NCBI GenBank assembly: GCA_020796225.1
Contig: CM036762.1
Location: forward strand, 13,690,414 to 13,754,413
Source: Arion vulgaris
Taxonomy: Eukaryota; Mollusca; Gastropoda; Stylommatophora; Arionidae
Direction: 5' to 3'
DNA: 64,000 nt
The notes under the pieces are model-generated. The model had not been told where the DNA came from and did not search any database. It saw only the letters and a program-made list of their open reading frames with translations. The position numbers were made by a program, and so were the translations under genes. Shown piece by piece: positions 11,640-20,765 of this stretch (position 1 is its first letter; each line of letters begins with the position of its first letter).

Positions 11640-12837
11640 CTTGTCTATTCATGGGTTATCTTGAACACCTAGTATGGACTACATATGATGGTCCCCTTCC
11701 GTCTGTTACATTGATGACTGTATTGGCATTACTGATATGCCTGAAGCCGATTTATCACGCTTCATTAATTTCATTAATGTTTTCAACCCTTCTATTCGTT
11801 TTACTTCTCACATCTCCACTACTTGTGTCAACTTTCTTGACATTACTATCTCCATACGACTATCCACTATCACTACATCAGTATATTACAAGCCTACTGG
11901 TGCACATAGTTTTCTTCTTTATACTTCTTCCAATCCCCGGGCTTGTCGTGACTTTTTGCCATTCTCGCAGCTCTTGCGCCTTCGTCGCCTTTGTAGCGAG
12001 GACGATGATTTTCTTGAGAGAGCTCGCGAGATGCTCGATTTATTTCGCAGGCGCCTATACCTGGAGAGGGTGCTTGTCTCGGCTATGCATCGAGTTCAGA
12101 AAATCACTCGCTAGCAGGCCCTCACCAGCCAGCATAGGACCACTAACTCTGACAGAGTAAAACTTATCTTAACTTTCCACCCCATAGTTCACTGGTGAAA
12201 AATGTTTTATTCCGTCATTTGTCTATCCTTAAGTCAGATCCTGAGACCCGTTCTGTCTTCCCCAACTATCCTTTGGTGGCTTACAGACGGGACAGAAGTC
12301 TTAAGGATATGTTGGTACACAGTCGCCTTAAGTCCAATATCCAGACTCAGTTTGGGACTGTTCAGTGTGGCCGTCGGCGTTGCAACACGTGTGCTTATGT
12401 GATACAGACGCGTACTGTATGTTTTCCTTTAGCCACGTTTCTTATTGCCGATGGATTCACATGCGAGTCCCGTAATCTTATCTATGCCATTATCTGTAAG
12501 CGGTGTAATAAGGCTTATATCGGCCTCAAGTTATTCAAGTATGTATTCAAGTTATATATTTACTCGATTTTTCATTGTTTCTCTTCCGTTCTATTTCTAG
12601 TTTTTATGTGTATTTTTTGTGTTACATTTATTTCGTTATTCGTTTTATTCCCAGATTTTCGTTTTTATTTCCAGATTTTCATTAGAAACGTTTGTTTTTG
12701 GTCGTCCATTTGTTTTTTAAATTTGTCACTCCTGCTGTTCGTTTGCTTGATAAAAGCCTTGTTGGTCTTGCTGTATTTTGTCATTGTTTTTATAATTTGT
12801 AAAACTACAGTACTTTGGGATTACGTGTTCTGAAAAA
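11640..12837 (+). mobile_element. Penelope-like retroelement, 5'-truncated
   Basis: This holds RT C-terminal coding sequence, a truncated GIY-YIG endonuclease and the typical PLE 3' tail (GCTTGATAAAAGCCTTGTTGG at 12747-12767, then ATTGTCATTG and AAAACTACAGTA). It begins directly after the Tc1-like right TIR and stops where minus-strand Gypsy sequence begins near 12838. Three other PLE tails in the window show that the family is multicopy. Confidence 0.85.
11650..12540 (+). pseudogene. Penelope-like RT and GIY-YIG endonuclease, broken frame
   Basis: The frame at 11651 begins with MGYLEHLVW, a PLE RT segment. After a frameshift near 11700 the catalytic motif YIDD is encoded near 11706-11717 (CYIDDCIG). 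The frame at 11737-12114 continues with FINFIN, VNFLDI, YYKPTGAHS, FSQLLRLRRLC and EDDDFLERAR, all typical of the PLE thumb region. The frame at 12195 carries the linker block (FRHLSIL, FRRD-like YRRDRSLKDMLVHS, CGRRRCNTC) and reaches CNKAYIG, the start of GIY-YIG, where similarity stops. The endonuclease lacks its catalytic Arg/Glu region. At least two frameshifts and the truncation make the copy inactive. Confidence 0.85.
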
Positions 12838-12839
12838 AT

Positions 12840-13069
12840 TAACATGTCATCCAAATATACTAATAAAGACTTATAAAATCACTCATGGAAGTTTGTATTA
12901 ACCGCTGAAAAGTACCCACGGAATTGGTCAAACCCATAGGCATTCGCGTATATTCGTATAACCCAAAGGGCGTACAAAATGCAGTTTTTTCCACATCCTC
13001 CTGTTTCATTGCCACCTGATAATACCCACTAGTCAAATCTAGAGTGGAAAATAATTTAGCACCGTTCAA
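12840..13069 (-). pseudogene. Gypsy reverse transcriptase core
   Basis: The frame reads LFSTLDLTSGYYQVAM, KTAFCTPFGLYEYTRMPMGL and GTFQRLI, the canonical block around RT motifs 3 and 4. It contains the first catalytic Asp in TLDL. After a one-base shift near 12873 the next frame gives LLVYLDDMLIF, so the YLDD active-site motif survives out of frame at about 12840-12873. The sequence ends at the border with the PLE. It is inactive through the frameshift, the insertion and truncation. Confidence 0.85.
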
Positions 13070-13080
13070 TGAATCCAGGT

Positions 13081-14390
13081 AGGGGTCAAAGGCTCATGAG
13101 GTCATGGTGGTAACATGAGCCAGGGTTAGCGAGAGGGCGCGCTAACCAAGACCCTGCCCCTAACCTCCACGCGGTGACCCTTGAAACAGACTCTGGTTCT
13201 GGTCTGGCTAAGAGGGGCAGGGATCGGGGAGAGGAAACTACTGGTAGTGGTAGTAGTGCAATTACGGAAATACGATAAAGATACATACAAATAAAATGCA
13301 CAATTCTCCTGACCGATGTCCAACAAGATATTGCCCAAGTCCCTGAACGCAAAGAAACAGCAACGAAAAGTCTCAGACATGGATGAGAGGTGCATCCAGT
13401 GACCAAACGTATGCCCACGTAGGGCGAAGCTCGAAGCCCTGAGGAGGGGCAAACATTGCCAGCCCGTCGGCAAAAATAAATAAGACAGGACCGTAACGAA
13501 TGAAAGTCTACCCTCGTGTTGGTGCGAGAGAAGATTGCAGCTGACCCCGCATTGGTAGCCTGGTGCAGATACATGTACTGGGCAAGGTTTGCCGAGCGCA
13601 AAAGAACAAGTTGCGTTTAGTGCATAACGAAACTACCCGCCCTGGGAAAACCGTGCAAGGTACTGTGCGATTAAAATTAACATCCCCGGAAGAACTGAGG
13701 TTGGTGATGCCAAACGGAACTGCCAGCCTTGTGGCAACTGGGCAAGGTTGGATTGCAGTCGTAACTAACATCCCCGGAATAACTGGGGCGGGTGATGGCG
13801 GCGAGCGCAAAATCCTCAGTTACGCTTATAGTGCCCACTGAAACGACCTCTATATGGTTGTACTCGGCCCCATGCCAGTGCTTTCGAGGTAAATTGCAAA
13901 TTGCCACGTACCGATACGCGTCTAGAAAAGGCTGAGAATGTTCCTTCCCGGATCAAACTCAAAAATGTACGGTAAAGCAAGGCCGACAATGTACGGATCA
14001 AACAGGAAGTCCGGGTCCTGAACATTGGCGAAGGCCGATACTTTACACGGTGTTTTATACGAGTAAGACGCCGTCCGAGGACAAGCTGACAAGCCTGAGA
14101 AATATTTCTCAGTCAGAACGGGTAAAGCAGCGTAACTCACTGTCTTGGCGTAGATCACAAAGCCCAAATATACGGCAAAGTTGATCGAAAGGCGTAGATC
14201 CGAAAGGATCGTACCTAGGGAAAGCTCACCCTAGTAAATCAAAAGCTGGCTGAAAACGGACGGGCGGGCCTAGTCACCATGGGCGCACAATCGTCCTGAC
14301 GTAGATCACTCCGTTCTTGCCAGTGGACCAATTATACATCACAATAAGAATGATCAAATTGGCCGTGAAGAATGTTAGCAGAAGAAGAAG
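13081..14390 (+). mobile_element. 1.31-kb non-coding retroposon, copy A
   Basis: It starts AGGGGTCAAA and ends TTAGCAGAAGAAGAAG. It is flanked by a 9-10-bp direct repeat, GAATCCAGGT at 13071-13080 and 14390-14399. The element at 20919-22230 is a nearly identical copy in the opposite orientation and in an unrelated target, which fixes the borders. Short frames on both strands show no recognised domain or usual composition. An internal motif TAACATCCCCGGAA-AACTG occurs twice (13677-13696 and 13768-13787). The GAA tail and the different TSD lengths (about 10 and 15 bp) suggest target-primed reverse transcription. Sense strand is inferred from the tail. Confidence 0.85.
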
Positions 14391-14401
14391 AATCCAGGTA
14401 G

Positions 14402-14926
14402 TCATCGATGCGAGGTAGGGGGTACGCATCTTGAATTGTCTTTTTGTAAATTCGCGATAGTACACACAGAGACGCAAAGATCCATTGTTCTTTTTGACCA
14501 ATACAACCGGCGCTGCCCAGGGACTGACACTCTCACGAATAATCTGCTTCCGTAGTAGGTCTGCAAAGTGTGATTCTGCACCTCAGAGTAGAACGCGGAG
14601 AGGATCCGCCTATACGGCAGTTTAATGGGATTGGTATCCTGCAACAAACGGATCTGGTGCTGAACTTTATCCGCATACCCAACATCAGAATCCCCATAGG
14701 AAAATACATCATCATATTTCCCCAACAAAGATAAGAGTGCAGTCTTTTGATCAATAGATCCGTACATATTATCAAGATTAAATCTGCACGAACCATCCTG
14801 CAGATCATCGGAACTAACAAAACCCAAATTGTCCCCACCAGGTATGGAGCATTCCACAGAATTTGCAGAAATAACATTAAATCGCAGATCACTCCTGGGA
14901 TCTACCTTATATATATCCCCCACCAC
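14402..14926 (-). pseudogene. Gypsy pol, region just N-terminal to RT
   Basis: The frame shows LLSLLGKYDDVFSYGDSDVG, then the KVQHQIRL and IKLPYRRI motifs that precede RT in Ty3/Gypsy polyproteins. A frameshift near 14580 moves the continuation into another frame with PWAAPVVLVKKNNGSLRLCV (14274-14501 region) and then RTPYLASMTTW, which is where the retroposon interrupts it. Upstream protease and gag are absent. Confidence 0.75.
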
Positions 14927-14932
14927 TAGTTA

Positions 14933-14956
14933 ATAGTTAATGTGTTAACATGAAAT
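14933..14956 (+). repeat. 24-bp inverted repeat, left arm
   Basis: The 24 bases starting ATAGTTAATGTG pair perfectly with 15773-15796 on the other strand. The two arms enclose about 0.82 kb containing the putative promoter and first exon of the DUF4430 reading frame. This may be the end of a DNA transposon, but I see no unambiguous TSD outside the arms. Confidence 0.7.
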
Positions 14957-15104
14957 TGATTCGCTGCGTGGTAAACGCTATCCTAGATTTGGTTGCATAT
15001 AAGACATATTTATGCGTGCAGGCGTTAAGTTTGATCTTATCTGCATGGTCAACGTGCCCTGTTATAACTGAAATACATATTTATTATTTGTCAAATTAAT
15101 ACAT

Positions 15105-15145
15105 TATAAAATAATAGAGAGGAGCAGAAGGCGTCTTTCAGATCT
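15105..15145 (+). promoter_or_regulatory. Putative TATA/Inr core promoter
   Basis: TATAAA at 15105-15110 is followed about 35 bp later by TTTCAGATC, which resembles an initiator with A at 15140. This would leave a 5' UTR of about 76 bp before the ATG at 15216. Spacing is slightly longer than usual, so the assignment is tentative. Confidence 0.4.
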
Positions 15146-15215
15146 CATACACACACAGCAGAACTGTTAATTAGACAACTTCTACCAAGTTCATCAGATC
15201 AAAATTCCTGGCAAT

Positions 15216-15572
15216 ATGTCCTCGTCCGTCCACTTCTATGCCTTGCTGTTGCTGATAGTCGTGTGTGCAAGCATATCAACGACTGTCTCCAAGGATAAAT
15301 TGCCGTCTAGCCAATGTGCTTTAAAGAAGCTGTCTCGCTGTGGACTTTGTGGAAAGCCAATAAACGTTACACTCATAGCCAGAAACGTATTTGCTCATCC
15401 AACTTTCGAGCACCAAATTACAATTGTCAAACAGTCACAACGACCTCTTCTATACTTCCTAGAGAAAGCTGCTGATCAAAATGGTGTTTTCAATTTTTCT
15501 GCGTCGTACCATGGCAACCTTAGATTCATGATCAAAACAATTGATAAAGTGACAGCGGATGTGACGGCATGA
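15216..15572 (+). CDS. Secreted DUF4430 (transcobalamin C-terminal-like) protein, probable first exon
   Basis: The frame encodes 118 residues. Residues 1-26 form a signal peptide: a short polar start, then the hydrophobic stretch YALLLLIVVCASI. A Cys-containing segment follows (QCALKKLSRCGLCG). Then comes a domain resembling DUF4430, the C-terminal beta domain of transcobalamin and intrinsic factor, which many invertebrates carry as small secreted proteins: HPTFEHQITI, LLYFLEKAA and FNFSASYHGNLRFMI. The family normally continues for tens of residues to an aromatic-rich end, so I expect splicing before the TGA; possible donors are the GT dinucleotides at about 15548 and 15558. No partner exon was recognised. 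Function is inferred from fold similarity only; cobalamin binding is not shown. The alternative is a truncated pseudogene. Confidence 0.6.
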   Translation: MSSSVHFYALLLLIVVCASISTTVSKDKLPSSQCALKKLSRCGLCGKPINVTLIARNVFAHPTFEHQITIVKQSQRPLLYFLEKAADQNGVFNFSASYHGNLRFMIKTIDKVTADVTA

Positions 15573-15772
15573 ACTTACTAAAGCATCAGAAGTGTAACTA
15601 ATGGATTTAACGCTCTACTCTGTGGTGTATCAAGTTACATTACAAAACACAACGAAGTCGTCATGTTTAATTTTACGTCTTGGGATTCCCACCCTTGAGA
15701 AGTGGACGTTCAACTTGTCTTAGTCTGAGATACAACACTCTTACCTACATTCATTATCATCATTTGAGAATT

Positions 15773-15796
15773 ATTTCATGTTAACACATTAACTAT
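15773..15796 (-). repeat. 24-bp inverted repeat, right arm
   Basis: Perfect reverse complement of 14933-14956, lying about 200 bp after the end of the DUF4430 reading frame. Confidence 0.7.
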
Positions 15797-16104
15797 CACA
15801 TTGAAAAACACGGTGTGCTCGAATAATTTGTGTTCCATTTTTTCACTCGCCATGTGACTTTAGAAATTAAGCTGCAGTTTTGTTATTTCTGAACAAGATT
15901 TCCTGAACCACACACAGTTTTGTAGATAAGTACGTGTACTTTTATCACAAGTTAATCGTTTATCACGGACTTTTATCAATTGATTGTAGGCCATACAAGT
16001 CACGCTAGCGCGTTGTTCCGACATTAAACGTGTTATCAGACGTCAAAAGAGATTTATTCTGCTCATCAGGATATAGGAGTTGGATCATATATATTTAAAT
16101 AGTC

Positions 16105-16572
16105 ATGTCAGACTTCAGAGGACGTGGTCGTGGGATAAGAGGTTCTAGAGGACGGGCTAGCCTTCTCAGAGGAAGTCCAAGAAGTGGAAGCAGGGAGGGA
16201 TATGAAAGAGAAGGTGGATTCAGTAGAGGTCGTGGTGATGGATTTTCAAGAGGAAGGGGCGGTCCACCTCCCAGACACCTTAGCAGAGATGATTCTCCAC
16301 CAAGAAAAGTCCCAATGCTGGCACGAGGTTATGAGTCTGGAAGAGGTCCACCATTGGCTCGCCGTTTGGACAGATATGAGGAGGGTTATGACAGAGGAGT
16401 TCCATTTAGATCCAGAGATGTATATTCTTCGCCACCACGAGAAACTGGCCGCTTGTTAGATAGACTAACACCACCACGTGGCAGCTTGCGGGTTAGAGAA
16501 CATGGTATAAGTTCTCGGGCCACCAACGAATATTTCACTTCTGACACCATTGTAGTAGGGTGCGATCTTTGA
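16105..16572 (+). CDS. RG/RGG-rich protein, family not identified
   Basis: An uninterrupted frame of 155 residues starts MSDFRGRGRGIRGSRGRA. It is rich in Arg, Gly, Ser and Pro, with RG repeats to about residue 55, then PPPRH, SRDDSPPRK and two further basic, Pro-rich blocks (RYEEGYDRG, TPPRGSLRV). Such low-complexity tails are typical of RNA-binding proteins, where RG repeats bind RNA and are methylated, but no RRM, KH or other folded domain is visible. Composition differs from the surrounding transposon frames and codon use is not repeat-driven, which supports real coding sequence. The last 15-20 residues may be intron read-through. It could be the first exon of a longer gene, or a retrocopy. 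Spacing from the preceding exon (about 0.53 kb) gives no clue. Confidence 0.5.
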   Translation: MSDFRGRGRGIRGSRGRASLLRGSPRSGSREGYEREGGFSRGRGDGFSRGRGGPPPRHLSRDDSPPRKVPMLARGYESGRGPPLARRLDRYEEGYDRGVPFRSRDVYSSPPRETGRLLDRLTPPRGSLRVREHGISSRATNEYFTSDTIVVGCDL

Positions 16573-16789
16573 TGATGGTCTTTTACAAAGATATTGTTTT
16601 GATAATTTATTATTAGAACATTGTTGGTTTATGGTCCTACTATTTCCATTCTCTCATGATGACTGATGATCCATAACAGATGGTAATAATATACAAACTC
16701 AATGCTTGATGGCACGTTACATGTTTATTAACATAGCATTAAAGTTATTGATTAAGAACACGTCTATCTGTGTCAATTGTTTATGTTGG

Positions 16790-17005
16790 TCTCTCCTGTT
16801 TACTAATCGTTAATAAGCAGTCACTACACAACTACGTCGATTAGTTTCGCTACGTCAATGTCTCGTTTTAGTGTTGCCATTCTGCTTAGAGAGTGCAAAC
16901 ACTAAGTCTGCTAATAAAATATCTAAATATATACAAGCTACACACTAAAGCTAACTGTCTGGTTCCTCAGCTGCCACCTAGGAGGGGAAGACTGGCTAGC
17001 TATGA
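16790..17005 (-). repeat. LTR-like dispersed repeat, copy A
   Basis: On the minus strand it reads CTAGGTGGCAGCTGAGG, CAGACAGTTAGC-TTAGTGTGTA, TTTAGATATTT, and then a segment with GAGTGCAA and GAGACATTGACG. The plus strand at 39829-39990 has the same order. A GGGGAGGT purine run sits upstream on this strand (17321-17328), as expected of a polypurine tract, but no partner LTR or pol is found, so LTR identity is only suggested. Confidence 0.45.
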
Positions 17006-17515
17006 CATGCCTTCCATCTACAGCTCTTACTTACGACAATAGATTCAACTTTTCTTGTCTCTCCTTTGCTCCGCTCATACATAAGAGATTCAGCATTACA
17101 ACTAAATGCACATAATTTATAAACAATATTAACCAAGTCAAAATGTCATTACACATTGGTTACACATCTAAGAAAATCATGATATTTACATTTCCTCCTC
17201 ACCAACTCTCCTTCTCGGACCAATTACTTCTCGATTTGTCAAATATTATAATCTATTGTCCTCCACGCCTTACCTTCCCTGGATAGAAAACACTGGCAAA
17301 AAAATTCACATTACCTCCCCTTAACATGTCTCATAATGCGTATGCATATCTCAAATGTATACTTAGTATATGACGTGTATCTGCATACCATCATAGCGTT
17401 CTCTAAGTCAAATCTCAGGCGCTCTATCTTCTCGCTGTATCTTCACTAATAACCACTTCTCCTCAGTTATGTATCATTATTTATGTACACTGCATTTCAG
17501 TGTCCACCCACTGCA

Positions 17516-17966
17516 CTATCTTACCCACACAGCGCTAGCTCCATTGTCATCATTAATCCTCTCCGCTCCTCGTGGAGCATAGGACCTCAACAGTTGTTCG
17601 CCACTCTTCTCGGTCTCTGGCTGTTCTTTTATGTTCTCCCAGGTCAATTGAGCACTCTTCAGCTCCTCAGTAAGACCTCGTCTCCAAGTCTGCTTAGGGC
17701 GTCCTCTTTTCGTTTTCCCTGCGGTTCCACTCGAGCACCTGTCTAGTGACACTCGACTGTGTCTTCCGCAAGGTATGGCCTATCCATCGCCATCTTCTCC
17801 TCTTGACCTGTGTCATCATAGGTTCCTGCCCTGTTCTTATCCACAGATCCGTGTTTGTAACTCTATCATACCATCTCAATCTGAGAATCCGCCGCAAACA
17901 TTCGTTGACAAAGGTCTGGATCTTAATCTGGATCTTATTTGTATTTGCTCTAGCTCCATTGTACAC
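17516..17966 (-). pseudogene. CFDP2/RTE-type LINE C-terminus
   Basis: Two overlapping minus-strand frames (17694-17966 and 17516-17752) carry the LINE tail: IQTFVNECLRRILRLRWYD, TNTDLWIRTGQEP, RRRWRWIGHTLRK, then KRGRPKQTWRRGL. A frameshift separates them near 17720. The same block ends the LINEs at 51186-51599 and 26591-26815. The upstream RT part is missing: similarity stops near 17955, exactly where the inverted-repeat structure begins. Confidence 0.75.
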
Positions 17967-17985
17967 CCAACTATATCTCCTCTAT

Positions 17986-18265
17986 TGAGAGGTGTGTACC
18001 TTGGAGAGAGACATGTTATATTAAGATATACAGAGAGATAGTGATGTGTCTATTGGAGAGACAGTGCATGGTGTGTACATTTGTTTTGGAGAGATTTAGA
18101 GGAGATATAGTTGGGTGCCCTAGCTCCATTGTACACCCAACTATATCTCCTCTAAATCTCTCCAAAACAAATGTACACACCATGCACTGTCTCTCCAATA
18201 GACACATCACTATCTCTCTGTATATCTTAATATAACATGTCTCTCTCCAAGGTACACACCTCTCA
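17986..18265. repeat. Perfect 132-bp inverted repeat with 16-bp spacer
   Basis: 17986-18117 and 18134-18265 are exact reverse complements over all 132 bases. The loop at 18118-18133 reads CCCTAGCTCCATTGTA. In addition, 17951-17984 (TAGCTCCATTGTACACCC and onward) is repeated directly at 18121-18154, so the start of the right arm and its flank also sit outside the left arm. Transcribed from either strand it would give a long hairpin RNA. The absence of any mismatch means a very recent event or a sequencing/assembly fold-back artefact. Confidence 0.9.
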
Positions 18266-18585
18266 ATCTATGCACATCACCATTGTACACACGTACCTGT
18301 GTTTTCAATGATACACACAAAGTCACTAGGCTCGCTGTACTCACAATGCTATCTCTTAATTTGTCAAGAGACATTATCTCCCCTTCACAAAATTGTTTTT
18401 GTTAAAATAAAAGAAACGACGAGGCGTATTTCTAACGCACTCTGCCTAATCTCTTGTACCATATGCATATCTCAACAATATACTCAATATTCTCTATAAT
18501 AATAAGCTGAAAAAATATGGATTTCTCCAGTGCATACACAGCACTATCTCCACTGTACACACAACGATTCTCTTAATTGTCTATT

Positions 18586-19507
18586 CTATAGACCTCTCGT
18601 TTGTCGGTAAAGAGTTGCGATACTAAGCATCCATCCCGAAAATATATTGTCTTGACCCTTCAAATCCGTCAACCGCTTGAGTGGTGCATTATCTCCATCT
18701 GACTCGGACATCATCTTCAATTCTTTCTGCAAATGGTTTCCCCGAGCTGCAATGAGTTTATCCACCAGTTGTTGGGTAAACATTACAATCATTAAGGTCA
18801 GGAGAAGCTCTTGACTTCCAGAGAGAAAGCTATATAGTGGCACCTGATATAACACAAGTGCAACTTTCCATTTTCGAAGCGTATCTTTCACAAGGGCTAT
18901 TTCCTTCTTTTTTATAACCTGACTTAAAGTCTCCTGGTACTCTTTTCCTGTAAAATGACTGTCAATAAAGCTAACAACATTGAGCAGCAAGATCCACATT
19001 GGCTGAATAGCAGAATCTTGATTGAATTTTGCCAGCTGCTGTAGAGTCTCTACTTGAATATTTCCTAGCTGGTTCTCTGCTAAAATTCTGCGCACAACAG
19101 TTCAAAGGAACTTCCTTGTTTCTTCTTCTGTTGCTACTTGCTTCAATTCTTTGATCTTATTACCAGATATTTCTACTTGTTCCTTCTTGTATTCTCCGAC
19201 ATTAAATTTCCCTTTGTTAATCTCTTCTCGTAAACATTCATTTCTAATTCTATCCAACTCCTTGCCACTCTGCTTCAATTCGACCTTCAGCCCCCGCTCT
19301 TGCTTTTCTGTCATGTCTAACTGTTTCCGGAAATCTTTAATCGTGCCCCGCATATATTTGATTTCTTCAGAACTATTCTGCAGTCTCTCTATTAGTTCCG
19401 AGTTCTGCTGCTTAAGTTCTTCTACTGGCCAACACTGTACTTCCGATTGCTGCTTAAGTTTTTCTACCGACAAAACACTGTGCCTTGACTGCTGCTTAAA
19501 TTGGTAG
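18586..19507 (-). pseudogene. Unrecognised coiled-coil reading frame with one in-frame stop
   Basis: One minus-strand frame spans about 300 codons, interrupted by a single TGA at 19102-19104. The N-terminal part (to 19105) is strongly heptad-like and charged: KLKQQSE, EELKQQNSELIERLQNSSEE, then long Lys/Glu-rich helices ending ATEEETRKFL. The C-terminal part (19101-18586) looks globular or membrane-associated: QPMWILLLNVVSFIDSHF, KDTLRKWKVALVLYQVP, LLLTLMIVMF, ending near NIFSGWMLSIATLYRQ. I do not recognise the family. About 250 bp upstream on the same strand lies a possible zinc knuckle, so an LTR-element gag-like protein is one possibility and a host gene fragment another. The stop codon could be real, a sequencing error or part of an intron. 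Confidence 0.45.
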
Positions 19508-19734
19508 CTACCATCTGTCTGTCTATCTAGCTGCTTTCTACTATTTTATTCTGTCTTCTCTTGTCTGCTCTTATTTCCCTAAAACAATTAATAGCATAAA
19601 TTCTTTGGTCTCTAGAATTCATAAATTCGTTGGTACAAGACTCCCGCTCTGAACATTTCTACTACCCTTGGCAAGACAACCTATTATATTTAAACTGTCC
19701 CCAACTTCTCCTCCTATGTTTAGATGGGCATTCT

Positions 19735-19800
19735 ATAGTAAAATGCCCCACACGCCGACAACAAAAGTAAACTAACCTCCTAAAAAATGCACCTTTTAAT
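19735..19800 (-). other. Possible degenerate CCHC zinc knuckle
   Basis: The minus-strand translation near 19740-19780 gives FCCRRVGHFTIEC, which fits C-X4-H-X4-C spacing of a retroelement zinc knuckle with the first Cys replaced by Tyr. It lies upstream of the coiled-coil frame on the same strand, but not in an established joint frame. Confidence 0.3.
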
Positions 19801-20553
19801 CTATGCCCCCCATCTTGTCCCTGTTAAATCTTCCTGTCTCAGCTATTACGTAAGTTCAAATTTTGTAAAAAAAAAAAAAAAAAAACAACGTATCGTCAAT
19901 ACAAACAATTGTTACTAACAAGTATGATTAGCAATCAATACATAAACATACGCATGTTCATAACATTTTTCTTCCTGTATCACTGCAACTACTGCAAACA
20001 CCCACACTTTTTCAATACACACTAATTTTGTTAAACATGCGTTAAGTTCGTGACCCTAACTATTCTACTACACTTCCCAAACACTGACAACAAAATTGGC
20101 AGTGTCTAGATAGACATACTCTTTCTGGCTGTACGTCTAGACTTTATCGATCGTACATCTACTCACTTTTTAGGTCACAGCGATCTAACTTCTGACATAA
20201 TTTTAATGCTATACTTAACAAATTCACTTTTTTTCTTGTGATCAATTTGTAAGGCGTACTTCACGATGTTTCACAACGACTATTATTCATAATACCGGTA
20301 ACAATTGTATCACTTAGCAGCTCGCCAGCACACTTATTGATCGAATTTCTAATTATAACTTAACACTTGTGGCGAATGAAGTGTTTATACCGATGCGTTC
20401 AAAGTTCAGAGAAATTTCGAAATTGGGTATAACAGATGTGAATTTTTCATTATAAGGAATTATTGTGATACATACCAATAGAATGTGTAATATTCAGAAT
20501 GGTATAGGTTAGTAAATATCCTGAAACGTCATCAATTCAGTGACTAACACCAC
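19801..20553. other. No recognised feature
   Basis: A/T-rich sequence with an A-run of about 20 at 19867-19886 and no frame or repeat that I recognise before the hAT border. Confidence 0.5.
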
Positions 20554-20765
20554 ACTGTGACCAGCGCCGGATTAACCTAGTAGCAGAAGTAGCAAATGCA
20601 ACGGGCCCCGCGCTTCTGGGGACCGCGCCTATATGACAGAGATGAAAAGGAAAAAATAACCAAGATGTTATATCAAAAACACGCAAGCTGTCTGAATTTT
20701 TTAATGTCGTATGTGATGTCACCTCATGCAATAAAATTGATGAATTAAGAAAACAAGGGAAAGAG

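Larger units (their letters stand above)
12838..14930 (-). mobile_element. Ty3/Gypsy LTR retrotransposon fragment split by a 1.31-kb retroposon
   Basis: Minus-strand Gypsy RT sequence occupies 14391-14930 and resumes at 12838-13080, interrupted by the element at 13081-14390. The join is consistent: PYLASMTTW ends one side and LFSTLDLTSGYYQ follows the other. No LTR or integrase is present, so it is an internal fragment. Confidence 0.8.

Noticed and set aside
13086..13841. Frames of 92-171 codons in the 1.31-kb retroposon, mirrored at 21468-22235
   Set aside because: They overlap on both strands and in several frames, with no domain and no codon preference. GC-rich non-coding sequence explains them.
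18016..18235. Two identical 64-codon frames on opposite strands
   Set aside because: They are the two arms of the perfect inverted repeat and not a duplicated gene.
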